Position numbers and translations under genes: made by a program. The notes beneath the pieces are model-generated. The model made no database searches and was not told the DNA's origin. It was given only the letters and a program-made list of their open reading frames with translations. From Acropora yongei (lineage: Eukaryota > Cnidaria > Anthozoa > Scleractinia > Acroporidae), in NCBI GenBank assembly GCA_014634225.1, contig BLFN01000626.1, forward strand, positions 4,343,618 to 4,361,117: a DNA stretch of 17,500 nt, read 5' to 3'. Below are positions 1 to 8,320 of the stretch, piece after piece. How positions within the stretch are numbered: position 1 is the first letter of the stretch; every line of letters begins with the position of its first letter.

Positions 1-339
1 AACTCTGCTAGTTATAATTTTGCTGAATTGTAGTTGTTAGCTATGGACCAACCAAAAGGACCGCGATGTAGATGCCGTTAGCTCTCCATCATCCGACCAA
101 GGAGCGGTGTATCTTAGTAAGGATATAAGGAGCGACAGAATCCCAAAAGCAAGAACTGTGAAAATGCAATACTGCGTCTCGCCTTGAAAATCCCATGAAA
201 AACTTAAGAATGTCTGGTGTGGTCGGAAGACCTCGACATGATGATAGCCACTCTTAAGGTCAAAGACTTAATCCTAAGTTTTTTGATGAAACGATTAACA
301 TATCTTAAGTCGAGAATTAACCTTTTTTTTTTCCATTAG
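1..339. other. No supported gene; possible intron sequence
   Basis: No convincing coding region. A short open stretch at 65-110 runs into a GTAAGG donor-like site near 116, but its phase does not fit the candidate exon that starts at 340, so the two cannot be joined as they stand. A long T tract ends in CCATTAG at 333-339 and could be a 3' splice acceptor. Confidence 0.3.
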
Positions 340-522
340 GCTGAACGGAAACCGACAATGGGTTAAGGACAGACACCTGCTTTATGCGTTCGGATTCCAG
401 AAGTTCTGCGATAGAACTCTCTACGAACTCAAAATTTTTAAAGACAGACAGGTTGTTCTTAGAGTAATATGTATGTGGCACGTCCCAGAAAGGCAAACGA
501 TAACCGAATTTGATTACGTTTA
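340..522 (+). CDS. Candidate terminal exon, unknown protein
   Basis: An open stretch of about 60 codons (frame from 341) follows a textbook acceptor-like tract of ten or more T residues and CATTAG, and ends at a TAA at about 520-522. The translation begins LNGNRQWVKDRHLLYAFGF and continues with a mixed, globular-looking composition including Trp, Cys and charged residues, ending TEFDYV. I do not recognise the family. No matching upstream exon was found in the 339 bases before it, so if real the gene begins outside the window. An open stretch of this size also occurs by chance, so this is only a candidate. No polyadenylation signal clearly follows, although AATATAAA occurs near 521-528. Confidence 0.3.
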
Positions 523-590
523 ATATAAAAGATGAAGCACCTAGAATTCTAAATTTTCCTTTAAATTGCCCTTCATATTCTTGTTCTGCC

Positions 591-845
591 CTATATTACA
601 TCCGCAAAGTTGTTGTAACCCTCAGGATCGTCCAATTCCTTGAAGTCCGGTTCTTGAAGCGTTTGTGGTAGTGGAAGTTGGGGCAAAGGCTGTAGTTTTG
701 TGCTGGCCGAAAGGGCGGGGTAACAGCTGGAGGCCCTGCAATCTTTGGCCCAGTGACCTGAAGCAGTTCCCATATTCATAAGAGCTTGGACGGCCTGTAG
801 GTCGCGAGAAAAACAAATAGTTGAGTAATGACAAGTTAAAAACAA
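591..845 (-). pseudogene. CCHC zinc-knuckle (gag-like) fragment
   Basis: On the minus strand one frame reads GNCFR and the overlapping frame reads ASGHWAKDCRAS. Together these are the two halves of a retroviral-type CCHC zinc knuckle (C-x2-C-x4-H-x4-C); the second Cys and the joining residues are missing, so the knuckle (about 738-765) is broken by a short out-of-frame deletion. Downstream is a Pro/Leu/Gln-rich tail ending at a stop near 591. Upstream on the same strand, the segment before GCCGTCCAAG has a pyrimidine-rich tract ending CTACAG (about 797), which could be a splice acceptor. Such knuckles occur in gag proteins of LTR and tyrosine-recombinase retrotransposons and in some host proteins; which one this is cannot be decided. 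Confidence 0.5.
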
Positions 846-1789
846 GAGAGGTAAAACTTCCTAAGTGACACAAAAGAAAAGAGGGATGAGCGGGCGGGAA
901 AGGAGAATACAATAAAGCTGTATTGGAGTCGCGAGAAGTGAATGAAGCGTGCGGCGACCAAACTATATACCGGTAAATGCTATGACACCTAACTCCCTTG
1001 CGGTACTGAAATCATGCATACTTGACAAGAATTACGTAACGGTGATGCACGTTCCGTTATCAACTCCTATAGACAATAGATTTTCATCAACTCATCTCAC
1101 AATTCGTCAGGGCAGGCACCCACTTCTGACGCCATGTTATGATATTATTCAAATCAAGCAATACTAAACTCAACGACTAGTAACAACAATTCTAACATAT
1201 TCGTGTCCTTTTGAAAGTCTAACACAACACAACGTCATTGTTTTTGTACCTTTGCGTACAGTCCATGTAAGTTACTCAGGAGCCCTTAAGGGGATCCCCA
1301 AAGGTTTCAACATCACAACAGGAGAGACTTGAGTGTGCGAGAAGAAGACAAATTTGTTTAATCTATAGATATACTGTGCGAAGAGTTACTTAGTAAAATC
1401 GCTTATAAACCGATATTTAGCCTGCGTAGTAGCCGTTTCCTTTCCTTTTCCAGGTTTAGATCGAACAAGCGAGCGATAAAGCGGGAGAGCGCCTGGGGTG
1501 AGCAAAAAATTAGAGAGCAGTGGGGACAGGGTGAGCATTATTTGGTTATTTTACTTTTTATGTTTATTGTGTGGAAATGACTCCAGAATTTTATGTCACT
1601 TTTGCAAATAGTTATAATTACTTTTAGCTGAATTTTTATTTGTCATCCACTTTAATGCCTCTTAGTAAAAGACGCCATCAGTTCACCTGCTTAGTAGCTT
1701 CCCTGGCTTACGATATTCTGTTGCCACTTCACTCACTGACTGGTCTCCACAGGTTTTTATCCTTTTCTTTGACTAGCCAAAGAACAAAT
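846..1789. other. No gene found; one GC-rich patch
   Basis: Short open frames here have no protein-like composition. Around 1425-1535 there is a locally GC-rich stretch with repeated GCG/GAG words (for example AGCGAGCGATAAAGCGGGAG near 1469), preceded by a pyrimidine tract ending CCAG. It has the look of a dispersed repeat end, but no second copy lies in the window, so it is not called as one. Confidence 0.3.
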
Positions 1790-1791
1790 AA

Positions 1792-2257
1792 ACAGTTATC
1801 GCTGGATCGAATCCTACAGTTTCTTACTATGGTCTCTCTAAAGCAGAGGGCATAGCAATTTCTAGCGCCGTTATTTTGGCTTGTTTCTTCATCGTCGCTG
1901 GGCATTTTCTCACAATTTTTCTATTTGCATTAACAAAGAAACTTCAAGAAAAGTCTTTCTTGGTTACGAACATGGCGATTTCTGATATTCTGCATGCTGG
2001 GAACAGTATCCTTGCCTATTTAAATTTTTCTGAACGGGAATGATTTCAGCCTCAAGAAAGTCAAATGGAACCAATATTTTCATTTCTCTTCCATTTTTGT
2101 CGACGCCTTTCTCTCTCAGTGATCGCTAATTACTGCTGTGTTGATCTCTCTGGAGAGATTTCACACCATTGGTTGGCCGTTTAGACACCGAGTACTGTCC
2201 ATGCGAGGGTACAAGTTTGGCAATTTTATTACCTGGGCACGTGCTTGTTATGCGTGA
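1792..2257 (+). pseudogene. Class A (rhodopsin-family) GPCR relic, TM1-TM4
   Basis: Frame 1 from 1792 gives a short N-terminus, then a hydrophobic TM1 containing GHFLTIFLFAL (the usual TM1 Gly-Asn is Gly-His), a basic first loop and TM2 with NMAISDIL, carrying the Ser-Asp typical of the conserved TM2 Asp. A stop at 2041-2043 is bypassed by moving to frame 2, where a Trp-containing first extracellular loop, TM3 and LERFHTIGWPFRHR follow. ERF takes the place of the DRY box, and WPF..HR is the second intracellular loop. TM4 has FITWARACYA before a TGA at 2255-2257; TM5-TM7 are absent. A second stop (2120-2122) lies inside TM3. The receptor was probably single-exon, as is common in cnidarian class A receptors. 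Ligand and subfamily cannot be assigned. The lesions make function very unlikely. Confidence 0.72.
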
Positions 2258-2619
2258 CTTAGGCTCTGATAATGTTACTGACTGTGTGTGGTTGTGAAGG
2301 GCCCATAAAGTTATGTGAAGGAATACGAAACCCACCTCCCTCAGAAACAAAACTGTAGTAGAGAATGTGTGTTCATGAGTTTCGAATCGATTTTCCTGTT
2401 TAGTCGGCTTGTAACATTTGGGGGCCTGGCAGGGAGATAGGGGTTATGAAAGTAATCGAAGAGGATAGGAGAGAGGAAAGAATTTGTTTTTTTTAATAGC
2501 TGAAATCGTGCACACGCTTGAGAAGGAATCAGCATATTTGATGGAGATCGAAGATCGAATGCAGATTCAGAGTCATCACTGCCAACTTAAAGTTGAGGAG
2601 CTGGATTAATTGCTAAGAA
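2258..2619. other. No supported feature
   Basis: Sequence between the receptor relic and the Gypsy fragment. No continuation of TM5-TM7 of the receptor is visible in any forward frame, and no LTR or primer-binding site could be recognised for the element that follows. Minus-strand open frames here look like chance. Confidence 0.4.
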
Positions 2620-3681
2620 TTTGGGCTGCGGCGACAGTGACATTAAGGATAAAACCATGAAAGGACTTGTCAGATTGATCGAAGAACATCTCGAGGCCAA
2701 ATTGAAGGGCAACGCGGAGCCGGACAGCGACTTTTTGAAGGATTCCAGGACTGGAATAGTGATTTACACAACTTGGTGTCCACCGCTCGAGGAGTTAAGT
2801 AAGAAAACAAAGTGGAACTCGGAAAGGTGAAGTTGGAATATGAGGCGATTAAACAAAAATTTGAGACATTGACCACGGCTGAGGTACATTCGCCTATGAA
2901 GGATATTGACAACAAAGAGGTTGTGACGACGAAGGGTGGGTGAAAACCATTATACTTCCCACCGAGAGATTTTCGGCGTGAACTGAATATCATTAGCCAA
3001 GTCGGAGAACCAGGGCAAAAGGACAAATTGAGTTTTGTAAGCCTGGTGACACAAATTGAGGATGCACTGCAAAAGGGCGACAAACCCCAAGAAGTTGTTG
3101 ATGCAGGGGTCAGGGCTATTAATCCAGTGACGAGATTACGAAGCTATTTAGAAGGACTGACTGACTTGACACTCCCCCGATTAAGACGCATTCTGCTAAC
3201 CCACTTTCAGGAGAAGAGTGCGAGTGACCTCTACAGTCAATTATCTCCTTTAGTACAGGAGCCAATATTAGAAAAACTGGATGTACGGGATGAGGATGTA
3301 ATTCAACATATGAATGTGGTAGTTTCAGAAGAAAGTGAAACAAAACCCAAAATGGGGTCTACCCCTCGTCAAAAGAACCCAAGGGTGAATGAAGTGTACG
3401 CTTCACAAGGGGAAGGGGGAGCAATTAATCAAGGGGCAACCGCTAAAGAGATAAACCCCAGGGGAAAGAGACTACAAGCGGTCCGTTCAGAACTCACCAC
3501 GTTAAAAAAAAATCGGTTGAGAGAAATTTAATCATTGAGGAACGTTTTACCAGACCGCTAACAGAAAATCAAAACCAGCAAGGGTATCAGGGCCCAAGGG
3601 GCTGTATCGACTGCCAAAAGGAGGGAAGGATGCGACCACTGCCACATTTGTGGTAGTAGTGACCATTGGGCCTGTGGATAC
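2620..3681 (+). pseudogene. gag: Ty3/Gypsy gag polyprotein fragment with zinc knuckle
   Basis: Frame 1 from 2944 to 3531 is open and reads as a Gypsy capsid: YFPPRDFRREL, then QVGEPGQKDKLSF, TQIEDAL, RSYLEGLTDLTLPRLRRIL and HFQEKSASDLYSQL. This order matches the gag of a Gypsy group known from corals and fish (recalled, not searched). Upstream, frame 1 continues through stops at 2800-2802 and 2941-2943 with charged, coiled-coil-like sequence; the extreme N-terminus (2620-2760) alternates frames and is uncertain. Downstream, frame 1 has stops at 3529-3531 and near 3559, then CDHCHICGSSDHWACGY at 3631-3681: a CCHC zinc knuckle whose final Cys is Tyr. A preceding CIDC pair lies in another frame. 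Gag would package element RNA. Inactive by stops and frameshifts. Confidence 0.8.
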
Positions 3682-4377
3682 CCGAAACTCCAATCATTGG
3701 CTACAATGTAAGAGAAGAAGTAGTGAAGGACAGAGAAACCGAAGGAAGCAGCTCTTTTGTGGACGTCATGAGTACGGCTTTGAGGGAGGTAGCACTGGAG
3801 AATGTTTCTGCGTTGGTTGAGTTGGAACAAACAGCCGGGGTGGAGGACTTTGGAGTGCTGAAAAGCTGCAAGCGTAACCTGAGAGTACCACGTGGATAGG
3901 CAGTGACAGTACCATGTAGGATTAAGTGTTATCCACTGGAAGAGAGAATACCAGTGTTATTTGAACCAGACCCAGGCATGCCTTGGTGAGCCGACTTGCA
4001 AGTACTGGAACAGCTCCACGCCTTACCGCGACGGTCGCCACGCGGTGAACATTACAGTCCATAATCCCTCAAAGCATGATGCACTTCTTGGCTGGCGAAT
4101 ACTACCGGGACACTCACAGCTGGTGCAATAGGTGCCCCCTTTGGAAGTAGTAAGAAAGGACCTCGCGCGTTTGGATCCAAGGGAAACTGATGGTACCTCA
4201 CCCAAGGATGGAAGTACACCAGAACCCCAACACCAAGAGAGTGACTTAAGTCAAGTCAACAGGGGATTTGGTAACGAAAGAACGTCTTTCAAAACACAAG
4301 CAGTAGTGTTGGGTAACCTGACAGAAAGTCAACAGCAGATGGCCATGTCCATGCTAGGGGAGAAGGCTGAGTCATTC
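3682..4377 (+). pseudogene. pol: Ty3/Gypsy pol fragment: protease tail and linker
   Basis: Immediately after the zinc knuckle, frame 3 reads ETPIIGYNVREEVVKDRE and goes on to VALVEL-type sequence, KRNLRVPRG, a stop at 3897-3899, then VPCRIK, ERIPVLFEPDPGMPW and, after a frame change, HNPSKHDALLGW and PPLEV (near 4133). This is the stretch between retropepsin and reverse transcriptase in this Gypsy group. No Asp-Thr/Ser-Gly active site is present: the knuckle is fused directly to the segment downstream of it, implying an internal deletion. The last recognisable part is LTESQQQMAMSMLGEKAESF, which normally precedes RT; the match stops at about 4370-4377, where a different gene begins. No RT, RNase H or integrase follows. 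Confidence 0.7.
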
Positions 4378-6680
4378 TGAATCCTGGACAGGTGCGCATC
4401 ATCACTGTGGACCAACCCCTGTTTACAACTGCAAAACAAATCCAGTGGACCTGGACAGCAAATCACGGCGAAGGTTAGTTCATTGTGATGTTTGGAGGCC
4501 TTCACATCGACATGGAAGCTTTCAAGACCATTGGCAATCTTTTAGATAGCAGTGGGTGGACAGGTGCATTAGTGCAAGCCAATGTTGCTACACCTGGTAC
4601 AGCCAGTTCATTTCTTTGCGTCACTCATGTGACACGCACCCGACGAGCACACCAGAGGAGCGTCACTGCAAGGTTGGTGTTCAAGCAGAGCTGAATTGCA
4701 ACCGCAATTCAATTTTTGCTTATTCTGCAGTTGGAATTGGCAGTGCTGGTCTTCGTGAGAGCTGTAAGAGAGGGAGGCTTCAAACTGTAAGTAGATGACC
4801 TCACTAAGATTGTTGCTTGGTTATTTGCGATGGACCACACAATTTATGCCCGATGGTCCCTGTTCCCTGTTCATCTGAGGGATAAGGCTACGTTCATCCC
4901 AAAGTTCTCGCAGTTTCTGAAAGGAAATGTCGTGGTGAAGAAGACAGCACACAGATTCTCCGCGATTGCCATTAACCAAGGCCACGAGCAGAACAATGCT
5001 GCAGTGAAAGATGATGGAGGGGCAGTAGGCCTCACTGAGAACCCGGCTGCTTTGAGGCGCTGGATGGTTTTGGGGCCGGAGATGGCTAAAGTAAGTTGGC
5101 GAGTTCGAGACATCAACTGGCAAGAGAGAAAGTTAGATCCACGACATCGTGAGAAGGCGAAACAGGTGCAAAAGGCATTTGAAAGAGCTGTAAGAAGTCT
5201 GGCCAACACCATAGAGGAAATGGGCAACCCATTTACCGAGGACAGCAGCGATCTCCTTGCATTGGATAGTAGAGACATAGCCAATCCAGTCTTTATTGAT
5301 ACTGTACGTCAAATTGAGAAATTAGGATGAGAACAGTACGATTTCTGTCAAAGAGCAGCTTGTCAGTGAGACAAAGCCGATTTCTGATCCCATCAAGAAG
5401 CAATCTTCCCTTCTTTAGCTGACCTTCAGTCCGAGAGAAGACAAAGTCACAGCTTCAAGTGATCTCACTAAGGAATGTTTTTTTTTTTTTCGATTTTCTC
5501 GGACGTACATCGCATCACAGGTGTGTAATGGGAATCTGGATGAATTTTTCGAACATAAAAGTCAAGCATACTCACCAGCGTTAGCACAAAATGGAAAACT
5601 GAGAAGCGGTTCAAAGTCGGATCTAGTCGGATGCCTCGAGGACTTGGTCACCTCCCTGATGTACAAGTCATTATCCTGGATGGCTCTGCTATTGCAAATA
5701 TGCTACGACCGGGTTAAGCAAAAGAATTATCTGATTATGCATCACAAGTGTTCCTACCATACATTGTAAACACAACGTGCAAGCCGAGTAAACAAGGTTG
5801 GGACGAGTACCACCCAGAAAGTTTGAAAGCCGAAACAAAAAGCAAGAGAGGAAAGGGAGTTAACAGACGTGTAGAGCCTTCCACCGCAATTCCTGGAAAC
5901 TTGAAAGAGTTTTTGCGCATTGATGAAAATAACAGTAGGGCTATCCTCTTTGCTCGGAACTACTCTAATAGCATCCATCGCCTGCAGTAAGCAGATAATC
6001 AGCACACATCGCATTCAGTCAATCCAGGGATGTCTCAGGGCTTGCTATATGAACACATGAAGAAGCAGACACGAGGATCATTCTACATCTGGAAGATGCT
6101 GTGAAGGAGGGAAATACGAATGTTTCCACACGTTCAGTGTAGACTGATGTGGTAGTATTGGCGGTAACATCAGCTCAGCGCATTAACAACAATGGATTAC
6201 TTTTGAAAGCGGAAAATTCTTCCGTTTTGCAGCAGCTCATGAGAGAGACAGAGCTTTGGGGCCTGATCGGTGTATGGCATTGCCAATGTTCCATGCTTTT
6301 ACCGGTTGCGATGCGGAGTCGAGTTTTGCAGGAAGGGGTAAAAGAACTGCATGGGACACATGGAAAGCCCAGGATGACGTTACACCAGCACTTTGTTCTT
6401 TGGCGACCACCCCAGAGTACGTAGAGAGTTTTATCAAACTATTGGAGTGATTTGCGATATTGCTGTATGACCGCACCAGTAACGTGAAATGTGTCAACCC
6501 GGAAGCAGCTCTTTGCAAAAAAAGGTAGTGCAATAGAAGGCATTCCCTCGATAAAGCCAGCTCTCATACAGTACACTAAGCGGGCAACTTATATATTATC
6601 AGGCTGGTTAATGCTGGGGCCAAGTAATGCTTGCAGCTCCAGAACTTCCATCGCCGCGTGATTGAGGCTGGACAAGGACA
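4374..6680 (+). pseudogene. Decayed orphan gene, PIN/FEN-like nuclease motifs
   Basis: A single long protein can be followed across frames in order: LNPGQVRIITVDQPL (4377), FIVMFGGLHIDMEAFKTIG (4479), HVTRTRRAHQ (to about 4655), a gap of some 50 residues, LELAVLVFVRAV (4728), MDHTIYARW and VHLRD (4830), SAIAINQGHEQNNA, DGGAVGLTENPAALRRWM (to about 5068), NGNLDEFFEHKSQA (5527), VIILDGSAIANML (5664), SDYASQVFLPY, SKRGKGVNRRVEP, HEEADTR (6056), TDVVVLAV (6143), FHAFTGCDAESSF (6289) and GKRTAWDTWKA. I recall this family as multicopy and uncharacterised in coral genomes. The spaced LDG, EEADT, (D)TD and GCD motifs resemble metal-binding acids of PIN/FEN nucleases (inference). Stops at 4476, 4788, 5328, 5715, 6140 and about 6448 and at least four frame changes show it is dead. 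A 13-base T run sits at 5478-5490. Confidence 0.68.
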
Positions 6681-6745
6681 TTAAATCGCGGTATAAATCG
6701 GGTTGTCATTAACGTACCTTGTCGGAGAATCCAAAAACCGTAAAG

Positions 6746-6900
6746 TTGCGATAGTAACGACCCCCCGAAACTAACGTTAGTTTTTTGTGGCTGCTAGTAA
6801 ATCCTGAAAGTAGCCACCCCCCCCCCCCGAAAGTAGCGACCCCCCGAAAGTAGTGATCTCCGGAAAGTAGTGACCACCTCCCACTCCCAAAAGTGGTAAA
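6746..6900 (+). repeat. GAAAGTARCGACCCCCC minisatellite, block 1
   Basis: Degenerate tandem units of about 17 bases, each starting GAAAGTA and ending in a C run. Clear units begin at 6806 (with a C run extended to twelve), 6829, 6846 and 6863, with a related unit CGATAGTAACGACCCCCC at 6750. It starts about 65 bases after the last recognisable residue of the orphan gene. Not coding: the minus-strand open frame across it is only a translation of the repeat. Confidence 0.75.
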
Positions 6901-7427
6901 TTGTATTCCGAATACCTTTAATTTGTCAATCAACAGTCAAAATTTCAATGTACAATACCGTAATACGTTCACGATAAGGCACTTTAATTTACGTCAAGGG
7001 GAACAGTTCACTGACGTAGCGATGTAAGAACGTAAACCGGTATAATTTCGTGTTAGCAACAGGAACGTTTCTTCAAACTGATATTAAAAACTCTATGTAG
7101 AAGAAACGACCGAGAGACAAACTAATACAACTCGTCCCGATCACTAACAGTACAATCAAGGAAGACATCCGGAACCCACCTATGTCTCAGTTAAAACATG
7201 AAACTGGATAGATGAATTTTGTCTCCTTTGTTTATTGGTGTTGATATTGATTTACGTATTTTATTACAGTATTGCTGTCTTTATTTATCATTGTTACCTT
7301 CTTTTTCTGAAACACAATCTATACATGAGGAATGCAAACAAAATGTTGTTCTTTTTTAATTTATGTTGTTCGTTTAAATTTCGGGAAAAAAAACTCAGGT
7401 CAGCTCTATTTGTAAACGATTTCTGTT
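6901..7427. other. AT-rich spacer between minisatellite blocks
   Basis: About 530 bases lying between two blocks of the same repeat. It contains no recognisable gene. The forward open frame 7235-7456 is Phe/Tyr/Leu-rich because of base composition and runs into the second repeat block. The arrangement could be a small element with repeat ends, but only the minisatellite itself is shared by both sides. Confidence 0.35.
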
Positions 7428-7526
7428 CCCCGATAGTAACGACCCCCCGAAAGTAACGACCCCCCTAAAGTTACTATCCCCAAAGGCTGCTAATTCCGAA
7501 AGTAACGAGGGTCGCTACTATCGGAG
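7428..7526 (+). repeat. Minisatellite block 2 with inverted copy
   Basis: CCGATAGTAACGACCCCCC at about 7430-7448 is followed by GAAAGTAACGACCCCCC, the block 1 unit in the same orientation. At 7497-7525 the sequence GAAAGTAACGAGGGTCGCTACTATCGG contains the reverse complement of the start of the block: CCGATAGTAGCGACCC read on the minus strand. The block can therefore fold on itself, with roughly 16 of 18 positions paired and about 55 bases between the arms. Confidence 0.7.
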
Positions 7527-7983
7527 CTCTGAAAATGGAATTAAAGGCGTGACTGTGATCGTTACTATCTGATAGGTCATTAAAATGTTTTTGGTTGTTA
7601 AAGATGTGCTGCTTGAAACACACAGGCAAAAAAACAAAAAAAAAAACACAACGTATATAATACCAACATGGTGGCCATAATGTTAAAACAATGTTACCAT
7701 GGCAACGGGATTTGTTTTCATTCCTACAGCAATCAGTGATCAGGTAGCTGTATTCGTTATAAATACTAAGTATGGCGTGAGCCGTGGCTAGGCTTAACAG
7801 CCTTGGCTAATTCCTCGCAGACAACTGAGGAGGGCCGCGCTCTTATTTAAAAAGAGACCAAACTGAGGTGGCCCAATAGCTAACGCTTTGTTTGGATGTG
7901 CTTTACATGTGTGCCCCGTTTCATTCTTTTATCATCAAGGGCACAATTATTCCACTTATCTGCTGGACTACAACAGCAAACAA
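7527..7983. other. No gene found
   Basis: Mixed sequence with an A-rich run at about 7627-7650 and the X-box-like palindrome listed separately. No open frame of protein-like character. No repeat shared with the rest of the window until 7984. Confidence 0.35.
7693..7706. promoter_or_regulatory. RFX X-box-like palindrome
   Basis: GTTACCATGGCAAC is a near-perfect 14-base palindrome that fits the RFX-family X-box (GTNRCC, spacer of 0-3, RGYAAC), the site typical of ciliary gene promoters in animals. The match is direct. Whether it is used is unknown: no promoter or ciliary gene is identified nearby, and the site may simply belong to a repeat. Confidence 0.35.
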
Positions 7984-8129
7984 CTGCTTTGGCTGGCTTG
8001 GTTCAGTTATTTTGACCTAGACAACGTAACACAAGGAACCTGAAATTCTAATATGTTGGATCAAATCCTTTGGGCCATCTCATCAAATCCTCTCTGAGCA
8101 GTTATTGCCCGCCGACACAAGCAGCAGAT
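7984..8129 (+). repeat. Dispersed repeat, copy A
   Basis: Shares a long colinear match with 16538-16676: CTGCTTT..., then AGACAACGTAA, AACCTGAAATTC, GTTGGATCAAATCCT, and ATCCTCTCTGAGCAGTTATT, in the same order and orientation. Copy A has an insertion of about 11 bases (TTGGGCCATCT region) relative to copy B. No terminal repeats or target duplication are evident, so the class is unknown. Confidence 0.75.
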
Positions 8130-8320
8130 GCCACACTATTCAGATACATGATGCTTAGGCACCTTCCTTCCCCTGCGAAATATAATTAAAAAGGTACTTT
8201 CAATAAAAATTCGCATGAACACCAAACGAACAGAAACAGAATTCAAACGCAACAGTTTGCGCTCAATATGTGTCTGTTTAAAACATTTTCAAAGGTAGTA
8301 TAGGTTGTGAAACTTGCAGA

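Noticed and set aside
949..1167. 72-codon forward open frame
   Set aside because: Starts at a GTG, composition is not protein-like, no splice context and no recognisable motif.
2670..3083. 137-codon minus-strand open frame
   Set aside because: Lies antisense to the Gypsy gag, whose forward frames carry recognisable motifs; it is a shadow.
2620..4377. Complete LTR element around the first Gypsy fragment
   Set aside because: No paired terminal repeats, primer site or polypurine tract could be found on either side.
4871..5284. 137-codon minus-strand open frame
   Set aside because: Antisense to the best preserved part of the orphan gene; Ser/Leu-rich shadow.
6709..6933. Minus-strand frame rich in Gly, Ser, Tyr
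   Set aside because: Translation of the GAAAGTARCGACCCCCC minisatellite, not a protein.
7235..7456. Hydrophobic 73-codon frame that could suggest a membrane protein
   Set aside because: Phe/Tyr/Leu content follows from AT-rich sequence and the frame runs into the minisatellite.
6746..7526. CRISPR-like array
   Set aside because: Units are contiguous tandem repeats without spacers, in a eukaryotic context.
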